From: Inquilinus sp052113205
GTDB taxonomy: Bacteria > Pseudomonadota > Alphaproteobacteria > DSM-16000 > Inquilinaceae
Assembly: GCF_052113205.1 (NCBI RefSeq)
Contig: NZ_JBFRCU010000015.1
Coordinates: 42,159-106,158 of the forward strand
Direction of reading: 5' to 3'
DNA length: 64,000 nucleotides
The notes below the pieces were generated by a model, which searched no databases, was not told the origin of the DNA, and saw nothing but the letters and a program-made list of their open reading frames with translations. Below, one piece after another: positions 52,836 through 61,230 of the stretch (its first letter is position 1; every line of letters starts with the position of its first letter). Position numbers and translations under genes: made by a program.

Positions 52836-53492
52836 CTACAGCGCCTGGCCGCTGTCCTTGCCGTCGGGCCACCAGATGCGCCAGTCGCGCTGGCCGACGC
52901 GGCAGGCGATGCCGCCGCCGTTGCGCGGGCCGTCCGGCCCCTCGACCGCCTCGACGAACTCGCGGCAGAAGCGGCCGGAAGCGTCGATGAAGGTCGAGAC
53001 CGGGCGGACCCGGCCGGTCGAAGGCCCGTCGCGCCACGGCGTCTCGACCCCGTTCGGCGCCTGCTCCAGCACCTCGGCCCGCCGGGTGTCGATCGCCTGC
53101 TGGGCGGCCAGGCGGATCTGCTCCGCCGTCTCGATCCGGGCGACCCGGTTTTCCAGCCGGTCGATCACGCGCAGCGCGGTCCAGCCGCCGCCGATGACCG
53201 CGAGCAGTGCCGCGGCGGCCGCGATCGCTCCAAGCCAGCGGACAGCCGGGCGGCGTCGCCGCGCCTGAGACATCGCTGCCGGCCGCGGCGCCAGCAGCCC
53301 GGCCAGGGCCGGCGGCAGCGGTTCCTCGACGGGCGGAAAGGCGGAGGTCAGCAGCGCGGCCATCTCGCGTTCGTGCCGCAGCGTCTCAGCCAGGGCCGGG
53401 TCGCGCGACAGCGCCGCATCGACCAGCCGGCGACGCTCCGGGTCCAGCGTACCGTCCGCATAGCCGGCGATCCAGTCGGTGTCGATCGTCAT
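52836..53492 (-). CDS. Membrane anti-sigma factor, second module
   Basis: 218 residues from ATG 53492, which has GGGAGGCGACC upstream; an ATG at 53507 overlapping the sigma stop is also possible. The N-terminal domain (IAGYADGTLDPERRRLVDAA) is anti-sigma-like. One helix (about 85-105, WLGAIAAAAALLAVIGGGWT) crosses the membrane, then a coiled segment. The tail is FCREFVEA...GGGIACRVGQRDWRIWW, sharing the Cys-x-x-F ... G-I-A-C ... W pattern with the first anti-sigma protein (5735-6382). It partners the sigma factor at 53504-54037. Confidence 0.82.
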   Translation of the reverse strand: MTIDTDWIAGYADGTLDPERRRLVDAALSRDPALAETLRHEREMAALLTSAFPPVEEPLPPALAGLLAPRPAAMSQARRRRPAVRWLGAIAAAAALLAVIGGGWTALRVIDRLENRVARIETAEQIRLAAQQAIDTRRAEVLEQAPNGVETPWRDGPSTGRVRPVSTFIDASGRFCREFVEAVEGPDGPRNGGGIACRVGQRDWRIWWPDGKDSGQAL

Positions 53493-53503
53493 GGTCGCCT
53501 CCC

Positions 53504-54037
53504 TCATCGCCGGGCCGCCAGGGCCATCGCGGCGGCCGGGCGCCGCGACAGCAGGTGCTGCAGCGCCTGGCGGCCGCGATGCAGCCGGCTCATCACCGTG
53601 CCCACCGGCACGTCCAGCGCATCGGCCGCGGCGGCATAGCTGAGGCCGCCGGCCGAGACCAGCAGCAGCACGCTGCGCTGGTCCTCCGGCAGCCGGTCGA
53701 TCGCCCGCTGCACCGCGGCCAGCATCAGCGACGCCTCGACCTCGGCCTCAGCGTCGCCGCCCGGCAGCGTGTCCGGGTCGACCGGCTCGGCCATGTCGCC
53801 GCGGCGGCGGCCGGCCCGCAGGCGGTCGAGATGCAAATTGTAGGCGATGCGGAAGATCCAGCCCTGCAGGGTGACGGCCGCGGCGGCCTGATGGGCCCGC
53901 TCCAGCGCCCGCTCGCAGGTGGCCTGCAGCAGGTCGTCGCCCTCCGGGGCGGAGCCGGTGAGCCCGCGGGTGAAGGCGCGCAGCCGGGGCAGCGAGGCCA
54001 GCAGCGCCCCCCTCACATGCTCCGCCGGATCGGACAT
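53504..54037 (-). CDS. ECF sigma factor, second module
   Basis: 177 residues. Region 2 has LPRLRAFTRGLTGSAPEGDD and WIFRIAYNLHLDRLRAGRR; region 4 has AIDRLPEDQRSVLLLVSAGG and AAADALDVPVGTVMSRLHRG. The start ATG 54037 begins MSDPAEHVRGALLASLPRLR, matching the first sigma protein in this region; the longer upstream frame is non-coding. It is divergent from the GGN-repeat protein gene across 186 bases, which carry an ECF-like promoter pointing at that gene. Confidence 0.92.
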   Translation of the reverse strand: MSDPAEHVRGALLASLPRLRAFTRGLTGSAPEGDDLLQATCERALERAHQAAAAVTLQGWIFRIAYNLHLDRLRAGRRRGDMAEPVDPDTLPGGDAEAEVEASLMLAAVQRAIDRLPEDQRSVLLLVSAGGLSYAAAADALDVPVGTVMSRLHRGRQALQHLLSRRPAAAMALAARR

Positions 54038-54140
54038 TCCACCACCCCACTGTTGCGGCTCATCCGTCCGCACCGGTGTATTAACGTGCGACAAGGCCTG
54101 TCGTCCTCGCCCGGATACGAATATTTTTGCGCGATTCCGT

Positions 54141-54166
54141 GGAATGATTGCAGCGTCCTGGGCGTC
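54141..54166 (+). promoter_or_regulatory. ECF-sigma-like promoter of the GGN-repeat gene
   Basis: GGAAT (54141-54145), 17 bases, CGTC (54163-54166). A start near 54174 leaves a leader of about 50 bases to the ATG at 54224. GGAAT is half of a small palindrome ATTCC-GT-GGAAT (54134-54145), so a -35-like box also faces the sigma gene; its spacing to a CGTA is only 14 bases and it is weak. Confidence 0.6.
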
Positions 54167-54223
54167 AGAAGTGTGAGACCGGCCGTCGCGATCCGCCTCG
54201 GCATCACGGTTATGGAGATCTCC

Positions 54224-55231
54224 ATGCGTATCCGTTCTGCAGCGACGCTGCCCATCGTGGCCGCTTTCGGACTGCTTTATGCCACCGCGGCGAGTGCCGC
54301 CGCCTGGGGGGATCTCAAGGACGTCTCCAAGCCACAGTTCCTCACCGTCAAGGACCATGGCGGCGGTAACGGAGGCGGAAATGGCGGTGGCAACGGCGGC
54401 GGGAATGGGGGCGGCAACGGCGGAGGCAACGGTAAAGGGGGCGACGGCGGAAACGGGAATGGCGGCGGCAATGGAAACGGCGGGGGCAACGGGAATGGGG
54501 GTAGCAACGGCGGAGGTAATGGCAACGGTGGAGGGAGCGGTAAAGGGGGCGACGGCGGCAACGGCGGCGGCAATGGAAACGGCGGGGGCAACGGGAACGG
54601 GAACGGCAAAGGCGGCAACAACGGCAACGGCGGCGGGAAGAGCAGCAGCAACGGGAACGGGAATTCCGGGGATAGCGGCGACGGGCCGGGCGATGGCGGC
54701 AAGTCCAAGGGCAACGGGAACAGCAGCGGCAGTGCTTCCGCCAGCTCCGCGGACGGCGACGACACCCCTAGCAACAGCGGCAAGGCCAGGGACAAGCGGC
54801 CCGGCAAGGTCGACACCATCTCGCTCGACGACGACACCACCGCCGCACTGATCGGCTCCGGCTGGTCGCCGACCGTTGGCAACGGGCCGTTCCGCAACCA
54901 CGGCGCGCGTGTCTCCACCCTGGTCGGCTTGGCCAAGGAGCTCGGCTACAGCGCCGATGTCGGCGCCATGCAGGCCAATTTCGGCACGCCGCAGGAGACG
55001 GGCATCCGCGCCCTGCAGGAGCGGATCGCCGATCTCAAGGCCGATCCGTTCGCGGACCCGGACCGGATCGCCGCGCTCGAGGCCGAGCTCGCCGACAAGG
55101 TCCAGGAGGTCAAGCCGGGCGCCGGCCCTACCGGCGACTGGGAGACAACCAATCTGGACGTCGACGGCAACGGCGTGGTCGACGACCACGACCTGGCCCT
55201 CGCCCGCGAAGGCTTCCGCCCGTTCGACTGA
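54224..55231 (+). CDS. Secreted Gly/Asn-repeat protein with EF-hand-like C-terminus
   Basis: 335 residues; ATG 54224 is preceded by GGAGATCTCC. A Sec signal ends near ATAASA. Residues ~47-150 are almost pure GGN/GGNGN tandem repeats, encoded by a short imperfect DNA repeat (54359-54660), followed by a Ser/Asn/Gly linker. The C-terminal ~120 residues are ordinary (DTISLDDDTTAALIGSGW, TGIRALQERIADLKADPF). They end with DVDGNGVVDDHDLALAREGF, a calcium-binding dockerin/EF-hand-like loop. It lies across from the second ECF sigma gene and has an ECF-like promoter and a strong terminator. Function unknown; a structural surface or matrix protein is a guess. Confidence 0.82.
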   Translation: MRIRSAATLPIVAAFGLLYATAASAAAWGDLKDVSKPQFLTVKDHGGGNGGGNGGGNGGGNGGGNGGGNGKGGDGGNGNGGGNGNGGGNGNGGSNGGGNGNGGGSGKGGDGGNGGGNGNGGGNGNGNGKGGNNGNGGGKSSSNGNGNSGDSGDGPGDGGKSKGNGNSSGSASASSADGDDTPSNSGKARDKRPGKVDTISLDDDTTAALIGSGWSPTVGNGPFRNHGARVSTLVGLAKELGYSADVGAMQANFGTPQETGIRALQERIADLKADPFADPDRIAALEAELADKVQEVKPGAGPTGDWETTNLDVDGNGVVDDHDLALAREGFRPFD

Positions 55232-55243
55232 TGATCCGAAGCG

Positions 55244-55280
55244 CCGCCGNCAGGGTCTTGCCCTGCCGGCGGTTCTGTTT
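55244..55280 (+). terminator. Intrinsic terminator after the GGN-repeat gene
   Basis: A 12 bp stem, CCGCCGNCAGGG (55244-55255) with CCCTGCCGGCGG (55261-55272), 5-base loop and TTCTGTTT. Pairing predicts that the N at 55250 is G. Confidence 0.85.
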
Positions 55281-55294
55281 GGCGTCGGGCCCAC

Positions 55295-55606
55295 TCAGTC
55301 GAACCGCAGCGGGATGTTGATGGTGACGCCCGGGGCCGGGGCATAGTAGGGCGGCGGCTCGACATAGACCGGCGCCGGCCGGCGGTAGTAGCGGGGCCGC
55401 TCGTAATAATAGCCGTCATACGGCCGCTCATAGACCACAACCGGCGGCCGCGGCCGCGCATAATAGTAGCCATGGCCGTGATGGGGCCGGGCCCAGGGCG
55501 GCCCGCCGCCATGCCATGGCTTGTGATGGGCCAGGGCCGGCCCGCCGGTGGCCAGCACCGCCAGGGCGGTCAGTGCGGGCACGAGGATGCGTCGTCGGAT
55601 GCTCAT
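55295..55606 (-). CDS. Secreted Tyr/Pro/His-rich small protein
   Basis: 103 residues; ATG 55606 has AAGGGG upstream. A signal peptide (ILVPALTALAVLATGGPALA) is followed by a His/Pro/Tyr-rich body (HHKPWHGGGPPWARPHHGHG, YYYERPRYYRRPAPVYVEPP) ending TINIPLRFD. Similar Tyr/Pro-rich small exported proteins are common in alphaproteobacteria and uncharacterised. An ECF-like promoter (55682-55657) precedes it, linking it to the other low-complexity secreted proteins here. It is convergent with the GGN-repeat gene, with the latter's terminator in between. Confidence 0.75.
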   Translation of the reverse strand: MSIRRRILVPALTALAVLATGGPALAHHKPWHGGGPPWARPHHGHGYYYARPRPPVVVYERPYDGYYYERPRYYRRPAPVYVEPPPYYAPAPGVTINIPLRFD

Positions 55607-55656
55607 CTCGATCAATCCCCTTTCCGGGCGCCCGGACGGACGCCCCTCAGACCAGG

Positions 55657-55682
55657 GACGATCGAGCCATCTGCTTTATTCC
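55657..55682 (-). promoter_or_regulatory. ECF-sigma-like promoter of the Tyr/Pro-rich gene
   Basis: Minus strand GGAAT (55682-55678), 17 bases, CGTC (55660-55657). The start would be near 55649, 43 bases before the ATG. The -35 overlaps the stop codon of the upstream metC-like gene, the same arrangement as the promoter at 4263-4287. Confidence 0.6.
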
Positions 55683-56845
55683 GCCGCCTGGCGCAGGGCG
55701 GCGTCGAGATCGGCGATCAGGTCGGCCTCGTCCTCCAGCCCGACATTCAGCCGGACCAGCCGCCCGCCGTAGTCGAAGCCCATGCGCGGGATGCTGCGAT
55801 AGGCCATCGCCAGGCTGGTGGCGCCGCCCCAGCTGTAGCCGAGCTTGAACAGGCTCAAGCCCTCGACGAAGCGGGTGACGAAAGCCTCGTCGCGCTCCGG
55901 CCCGAACACGATCGAGAACACGCTGGACGAGCCCTGGAAGTCGCGGCGCCAGGTCTCGTGGCCGGGGCAGGAGGGCAGGGCCGGGTGCAGCACGGCCTCG
56001 ATCTCGGGCCGGCCTGAAAGCCAAGCCGCAACCGCCAGGGTCGTGCGCTCCAGCCGGTCGAGGCGGACGCCCAACGTCTGCAGTCCGCGCAGCGCCAGGC
56101 TGCAATCGTCCGGCGACACCGCCATGCCGAGCAGGCGGTGGGAGTCGCCGATCGCCTGCCGATGCTTGTCGTCGTCCACCGAGACGGTGCCGAGCAGCAG
56201 GTCGCTGTGGCCGCCGACATATTTGGTCAGCGCCTGCACGCTGATATCGGCACCATGGGCGAAGGCGTCGAACAGGATGCCGGCGGCATAGGTGTTGTCG
56301 ATGGCGACGCTGACGCCGTGCCGGTGCGCCGCCGCGGCCAGGGCCGGCACGTCCTGCACTTCCATGGTGATCGACCCCGGGCTCTCGCACCACAGCAGCG
56401 CGGTCTCGGGCCGGATCAGCGCCTCGACCTCCGCCCCGGCCATGGCCGGGTAGGTCTCGACTTCGACCCCCAGCTTCGCCAGCAGGCCCAGCGCGAACTC
56501 CCGGGTCGGGCCATAGGCACTGTCCGGCACCAGCACATGCGAGCCGGCGCGGCACATCGCCAGGAACACCAGCGCGATGGCGGCCTGGCCGCCTGGCACC
56601 ATGAAGCTGTGCCGCGCCCCCTCCAGCTCGGCGATCCGCCGGGCCAGCTCGATCGTCGTCGGCGTGCCGTACAGGCCGTAGGTGTAGCCGCCGTCCCAGT
56701 CGTCGCGGGCGTCGGCCAGCCGGTCGAACACCACGGTCGAGCCGCGCCACACCGGCGCCGCCAGCGACCGAAAGCCGCCGGGCGCCTTTGCCTCGGAATG
56801 GATCAGCCGGCTCCTCCAGCCCAGCGGCGGACGGTCTTCGGTCAT
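55676..56845 (-). CDS. metC: Cystathionine beta-lyase-like Cys/Met metabolism PLP enzyme
   Basis: 389 residues. The N-terminal APVWRGSTVVFDRLADARD and TYGLYGTPTTIELARRIAEL segments, the cofactor-binding VAIDNTYAAGILFDAFAHGA and the PLP lysine in SVQALTKYVGGHSDLLLGTV identify the MetB/MetC family, with the C-terminal FKLGYSWGGATSLAM typical of MetC. It cleaves cystathionine to homocysteine, pyruvate and ammonia. ATG 56845 follows AGGGGG; a GTG at 56851 is an alternative. It follows the aldolase gene by 25 bases and may share its transcript. Confidence 0.9.
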   Translation of the reverse strand: MTEDRPPLGWRSRLIHSEAKAPGGFRSLAAPVWRGSTVVFDRLADARDDWDGGYTYGLYGTPTTIELARRIAELEGARHSFMVPGGQAAIALVFLAMCRAGSHVLVPDSAYGPTREFALGLLAKLGVEVETYPAMAGAEVEALIRPETALLWCESPGSITMEVQDVPALAAAAHRHGVSVAIDNTYAAGILFDAFAHGADISVQALTKYVGGHSDLLLGTVSVDDDKHRQAIGDSHRLLGMAVSPDDCSLALRGLQTLGVRLDRLERTTLAVAAWLSGRPEIEAVLHPALPSCPGHETWRRDFQGSSSVFSIVFGPERDEAFVTRFVEGLSLFKLGYSWGGATSLAMAYRSIPRMGFDYGGRLVRLNVGLEDEADLIADLDAALRQAAE

Positions 56846-56870
56846 CGACACCCCCTGCCCATGGGCAACG

Positions 56871-57659
56871 TCAGGCTGCGAAATCCGGTTCCTGGCGCAT
56901 CACCTGGCGCTTGATGCTCTCCAGATGCAGCCGGGCGCTCTCGGCGTCGCCCTCGCGCATCTGCCGATAGGTCCGCCGGGCGATCTCGGCCGGCACCGGG
57001 CGCAGCGTCCGGCCGGTGCTCAGCGCCTTGACCTGCACCTCGGCGGCGCGCTCGAGGTAGTACAGGTCGTCCCACGCCTCGGCGATGGTCGGGCCGCACA
57101 CCATCACGCCGTGGTTGCGCAGGAACACGATGTCGGCGTCGCCCAAAGTCGCGGCGATACGGTCGCCCTCGGCTTCGTCCAGCGCCAGGCCGTTATAGGC
57201 GTCGTCGACCGCGGTGCGGCCGTAGAATTTCAGCGCCGTCTGCCCGGCCCAGACCAGCGGCTCGCCCTCGACCATGCTCAGCGCCGTGGCGTTCGGCATA
57301 TGGGTGTGGAAGGCGGCCCGCACCCGCGGCAACTGCTTGTGCAGCCGGGCATGGATGTAGAAGGCGGTCGCCTCCGGCTTGCCGTCGCCGTCGATCACAT
57401 TGCCGTGGAAGTCGCAGACCAGCAGGCTCGACGCCGTGACCTCGGCGAAGGCCAGGCCGTAGGGGTTGACCAGGAACAGGTCGTCCCGGCCGGGCACCAT
57501 GGCCGAGAAATGGTTGCAGATGCCTTCCTCCAGCCCCAGCCGCGCAGCCATGCGGAAGCAGGCGGCCAGGTCGATCCGGGCCTGGCGCAGCGCCGCCCAG
57601 TCGATCTCGCCGATATTCGAGAGCCGGGACGGGTCGGCGGCTTGCAGCTCATGGGCCAT
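56871..57659 (-). CDS. Class II aldolase/adducin family protein
   Basis: 262 residues. Zinc ligands and fold markers: GICNHFSAMVPGRDDLFLVN near the N-terminus, the metal-binding AAFHTHMPNATALSM and FLRNHGVMVCGPTIAEAW. Family members cleave or epimerise sugar phosphates or dehydrate methylthioribulose phosphate. Adjacent metC-like sulfur metabolism makes a methionine-related role conceivable but unproven. ATG 57659 is followed by the family-like start. Confidence 0.9.
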   Translation of the reverse strand: MAHELQAADPSRLSNIGEIDWAALRQARIDLAACFRMAARLGLEEGICNHFSAMVPGRDDLFLVNPYGLAFAEVTASSLLVCDFHGNVIDGDGKPEATAFYIHARLHKQLPRVRAAFHTHMPNATALSMVEGEPLVWAGQTALKFYGRTAVDDAYNGLALDEAEGDRIAATLGDADIVFLRNHGVMVCGPTIAEAWDDLYYLERAAEVQVKALSTGRTLRPVPAEIARRTYRQMREGDAESARLHLESIKRQVMRQEPDFAA

Positions 57660-58337
57660 GGCGGGCCTCCTGGCAGGCGACAGATCAGGGTCGCCGGCAT
57701 CCTCGAACAGGATGGGCCGCCCGTCCAGGCAGGAAGCGCTGCCTGATAACCGCGATTGCGATGCTGCTCACCATCGGCCTGTGCGAGGCCTGCTTTGCAG
57801 AATGGGAAAGCCGGCCGATCTGCTCGAAATGGTGCAGTGACAGGATCTCTTGGTCAATCCAGGCAATCCTTCCAGACGAATTGACGTCCAAATTGATAAG
57901 GGTGGCCAGGGCGCGGGGCGGTTGCGCGACTGTCAAGGATCCCTAGTCTAAAACACACTCGCATGGACCCGGTGAAAATCCGGGTGGCTCTTCCGGCCGC
58001 CGATCCGCCGGATAACGCAAGCGATATCGAAACACTGGCGACGGTCAGATCGATCCCTCTTCTTTAGAGTGCATCGAGGCCACGCGTTCGCATGGATCCT
58101 TATCCTGCTTTGGATTGGCGTCTTCGCTGATCTGAGTGCGTTGTGGCTGTTCTCGACAGAACCATAGGAACGGCAAATGCGACAGAAACGCTGATAAACC
58201 GCATTATCCGCTTGAGATATTGTGGCTGAACTCACTTCAGACATTCCAGTCGCTTGGCCGTGCTGATCACGCACGGTCTGCCGTGCTGCCCGGATGTCGG
58301 TCGATTTTTCCAGCTTCTTCAAATCTGCGGAGGGGTG
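57660..58337. other. Gene-poor, lower-GC intergenic region
   Basis: 678 bases between the aldolase and methyltransferase genes. Open stretches on the minus strand (57685-57936 and 57948-58322) have no ribosome sites or recognisable motifs and show no coding-like third-position GC bias. A small hairpin ACCCGG-N7-CCGGGT is near 57968. The region holds the aldolase promoter and probably the methyltransferase leader. It may be the border of a transferred segment. Confidence 0.5.
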
Positions 58338-59564
58338 ATGACGGATATTGCTGACTTTCGATGCACCGTATGCGGATCACAGGATCTGACGTTTTTGGCC
58401 GAGCTCGCCAATGTCCCTGCGGTTTGTAACCAGCTTCTCCGAAGCAGCGAGGAGGCCAGGCAGATCGATCGGGGCGACATCTCGCTCATCGGCTGCCGCC
58501 ACTGCGGCCATGTGTTCAACGCGGCTTTCGACGCCACGCTGGTCGCCTATGATGATCGGTATGAAAACTCGCTGATGGGCTCCCCGCATTACCGTCGGTA
58601 CTCGGAGAACATCGTCCAGCATCTTGTCTCGACCTATGGGTTGGCCGGCGGTACTGCCGTCGAGATTGGGTGTGGTCGAGGCGAATTTCTCCGGATGCTG
58701 CTCCACCAGGGGCTCCGCTCGGGCATCGGGTTCGATCCAGGCCGCCCCAGCGAAGGTGACACCGACCACGAAGCGGGAATCACGATCATCGGGGATGTGT
58801 TCACGCCCTCCCTCGCACCATATGCGGATATTGTCTGCTCCCGTTATGTGCTGGAGCATGTGCCGCACCCGGTGGATCTGCTTCGGTCGGTCCGCAAAGC
58901 CTACCGCTCACATCCCGCCCGGGTGGTGTATACCGAGGTGCCGGATGGCGCTTTCATGCTCGACGAGCTCGGAATCTGGGATCCTCTGTTCGAGCATCCA
59001 TCCTATTTCACCTCATCGTCGCTGGCCCACGCGCTGCGTCTGGCAGGATTTGTTCCCGGTCCGATCGGCGTCAGGTTCGGGCGCCAGTTCCTGGCGGCGG
59101 AGGCGACATTCCCCCAGCAAGGCGCGCCGGGAATGGTCGCGGAGCCGCCAGCCGCACGAGCTTTCGGCGACTTCGCCGACCGATTCAGGACGACGCTCCT
59201 GGATTGGCAGGACTGGCTGGATCATGCCCGGTGGGAAGGCTGGCGCGTGGCGCTCTGGGGAGCCGGCGCCAAAGGTGTCACCTTCCTCAACCTCCTCGAC
59301 CGATCTGCGAATGCCATCAAGCAGGTGGTCGACATCAATCCGCTGAAGGCAGGCGCGTTCACCGCCGGCACCGGACACCGGATCGTACCACCGGCTGCGC
59401 TGCAGGAGCACCCGCCCGACAAGCTCTTGGTGATGAACTCCGAATATGAAGCGGAGATCCGGCAGACGCTCGACCGGCTCGGCCTGGACGTCGAACTGAT
59501 CGTGGTCTCAGGCAGGCTGCCGCCTCTCGACAGATACAGTCGACGGTCGATCTCTTGTGCGTGA
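58338..59564 (+). CDS. Zinc-binding C-methyltransferase (TylCIII/NovU-like)
   Basis: 408 residues; GGAGGGG sets the ATG. The N-terminal zinc domain has CTVCGSQDL and CRHCGHVF. The SAM domain has AVEIGCGRGEFLRMLLHQGL and ADIVCSRYVLEHVPHPVDLL. The C-terminal nucleotide-sugar-methyltransferase domain has RVALWGAGAKGVTFLNLL and the VVDINPLKAGAF strand. This three-part layout matches C-methyltransferases of deoxysugar pathways, which would modify a nucleotide sugar in polysaccharide or secondary metabolism. The gene stands alone and is lower in GC than its neighbours, suggesting transfer. Confidence 0.88.
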   Translation: MTDIADFRCTVCGSQDLTFLAELANVPAVCNQLLRSSEEARQIDRGDISLIGCRHCGHVFNAAFDATLVAYDDRYENSLMGSPHYRRYSENIVQHLVSTYGLAGGTAVEIGCGRGEFLRMLLHQGLRSGIGFDPGRPSEGDTDHEAGITIIGDVFTPSLAPYADIVCSRYVLEHVPHPVDLLRSVRKAYRSHPARVVYTEVPDGAFMLDELGIWDPLFEHPSYFTSSSLAHALRLAGFVPGPIGVRFGRQFLAAEATFPQQGAPGMVAEPPAARAFGDFADRFRTTLLDWQDWLDHARWEGWRVALWGAGAKGVTFLNLLDRSANAIKQVVDINPLKAGAFTAGTGHRIVPPAALQEHPPDKLLVMNSEYEAEIRQTLDRLGLDVELIVVSGRLPPLDRYSRRSISCA

Positions 59565-59660
59565 TGGCGGTCCTTCTTTGAAGCAGCGCCTGAGCAATCG
59601 CGATCAAACAGGCGCTGTCCGCCATCGGCACAGTGCCGGCGAACGCAGCGGGAGAGGGGC

Positions 59661-60494
59661 ATGGGCGCGGTCGAGCGGGCGGTCTGGTTCATCGAGCACC
59701 GCTTCGGATCGGAGGTCACGCTCGACGCGATCGCCGAGGCTTCCGGCGTGTCCCGGTTCCATCTGTGCCGGCTGTTCGGCGTGGCCACCGGCCGCTCGGT
59801 GATGCGCTATGTCCGCGGCCGCCGCCTGACCGAGGCGGCGCGGGTGCTGGCGGCCGGCGCCTCCGACATCCTGGCGGTGGCGCTCGATGCCGGCTATGGC
59901 TCGCACGAGGCGTTCACCCGGGCCTTCCGCGACCAGTTCGGCCTGACGCCGGAGCTGGTGCGCGGCCAGGGCCATGTCGACAACCTCGCGCTGGTGGAGC
60001 CGATCCGGATGGACGAATCCCTGATCATCGACCTCGAAGCCCCGCGCTTCGAGGCCGGCAAGACCCTGCTCGTGGCCGGGCTGGGCGGCCGCTACACCTT
60101 CGAGACCAATGAAGGCATCCCGGCGCTGTGGCAGCGCTTCGGGCCGCAGATCGGCCATGTGCCGAACGAGATCGGCGGCGCCGCCTACGGCGTCTGCTGC
60201 AACGCCGACGACGCCGGTAATTTCGACTATATCGCCGGGGTCGAGGTCGCCAGCTTCGACGACCTGCCGGCGGAGCTCACCCGAGTGCGCATCCCGGCGC
60301 AGCGCTACGCGGTGTTCAGCCACCGCGGCCACATCTCGCGGATCCGGGCGACGCATTACACGATCTGGACCCGCTGGCTGCCGCAATCCGGCCACGGCTT
60401 CGCCGATGCGCCGAGCTTCGAGCGCTACAGCGCCGATTTCGATCCCTGGACCGGCACCGGCCTGGTCGAGATCTGGATGCCGCTCAGGCCCTGA
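59661..60494 (+). CDS. AraC family regulator with GyrI-like effector domain
   Basis: 277 residues. The AraC HTH is at the N-terminus (FIEHRFGSEVTLDAIAEASG, SRFHLCRLFGVATGRSVMRY, GYGSHEAFTRAFRDQFGLTP). A GyrI/SOUL-like ligand domain follows (FEAGKTLLVAGLGGRYTFET, VARIPAQRYAVFSH-like segment). This order is typical of Rob/MarA-type regulators that sense hydrophobic or cationic compounds. GGGAGAGGGGC precedes the ATG. Its 3' end overlaps the convergent LuxR gene by 11 bases. Confidence 0.9.
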   Translation: MGAVERAVWFIEHRFGSEVTLDAIAEASGVSRFHLCRLFGVATGRSVMRYVRGRRLTEAARVLAAGASDILAVALDAGYGSHEAFTRAFRDQFGLTPELVRGQGHVDNLALVEPIRMDESLIIDLEAPRFEAGKTLLVAGLGGRYTFETNEGIPALWQRFGPQIGHVPNEIGGAAYGVCCNADDAGNFDYIAGVEVASFDDLPAELTRVRIPAQRYAVFSHRGHISRIRATHYTIWTRWLPQSGHGFADAPSFERYSADFDPWTGTGLVEIWMPLRP

Positions 60495-61230
60495 CCCGCG
60501 CAGCCCGGGCCGGCGCCCGAAGCCTCGGCTCCGGGGCCGCCGGCGCCAGCCGGTCGCACTGCATCAGCAGCCGCACCAGCTCGGCCTGGCGGCGGGTGCC
60601 GGTCTTCTCGAAGATCCGGGTCAGATGGGTCCGTGCCGTGGTCGGGGCGATCGACAGCCGCTCGGCCACCNCCTGCATCCCGTCGCCGCGGCTGATCTCG
60701 GCGGCGAACACGGCCTCGGCCGCGGTCAGGCCGAACAACTCCTGCAACAGGGCCGGCGACGGCGTGCCGGTGTCGGGGTCCATCACGAACAGGGCCACCA
60801 GCGGACCGCCGCCGACCGGGATCACCGTCACCAGCAGCGGCGGGGCTCCCGATGGCCGCGACAGCCGCAGCCGGGTTCCCCCTTTCGCGGCCTTGGCGAT
60901 GGCCTGCCGCAGCCGGCCGGTCTCCTCCGGAATGGCGGTGGTGATGCCGAACGGCGTGGCGTACAGCCCGTCCCCCCGGGCCACGATCGATCCGGCGCGG
61001 CGGTTCAGCCGGATCGGCCGGGCCGTGGCATCCGCGATGATCACGCCGAGGTCGAGCCAGTCCAGCAGGTTCTCGATGCCGCTGTCCCCGTCCTCGCGGC
61101 GGCGAGAGGTAGGGGCCGCCTCTTCATCGTCATCGTCGCCGCCGATCGCCCGGGTCGAGAGGACGGCGGCCAGGCCGGCATTCATCNTCAGGGAGTAGTC
61201 GAGATCCGCAGCGCTATCGATGCCCGCCAT
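60484..61230 (-). CDS. LuxR-type HTH transcriptional regulator
   Basis: 248 residues from ATG 61230 (GAGG nearby). A PAS-like central region (LLDWLDLGVIIADATARPIR) precedes a C-terminal LuxR HTH: LTAAEAVFAAEISRGDGM and APTTARTHLTRIFEKTGTRR. An acidic DDDDEE stretch lies near residue 33. Two bases are N (60671 in the HTH, 61187 near the N-terminus), each leaving one undefined residue. The signal is unknown. It is followed on the same strand by no gene but converges with the AraC gene. Confidence 0.85.
   Translation of the reverse strand: MAGIDSAADLDYSLXMNAGLAAVLSTRAIGGDDDDEEAAPTSRRREDGDSGIENLLDWLDLGVIIADATARPIRLNRRAGSIVARGDGLYATPFGITTAIPEETGRLRQAIAKAAKGGTRLRLSRPSGAPPLLVTVIPVGGGPLVALFVMDPDTGTPSPALLQELFGLTAAEAVFAAEISRGDGMQXVAERLSIAPTTARTHLTRIFEKTGTRRQAELVRLLMQCDRLAPAAPEPRLRAPARAARVRA

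Noticed and set aside
54121..54145. ECF promoter driving the second sigma gene itself
   Set aside because: A GGAAT box faces the sigma gene but the nearest CGTA is only 14 bases away, outside the 16-17 base spacing of the other sites.
54359..54660. Possible CRISPR-like or satellite array
   Set aside because: The repeats are 6-9 base GGN codon repeats in frame with a signal-peptide protein; there are no spacers.
57948..58322. 124-codon minus-strand frame in the gene-poor region
   Set aside because: No ribosome site or recognisable motif, and no coding-type codon bias.
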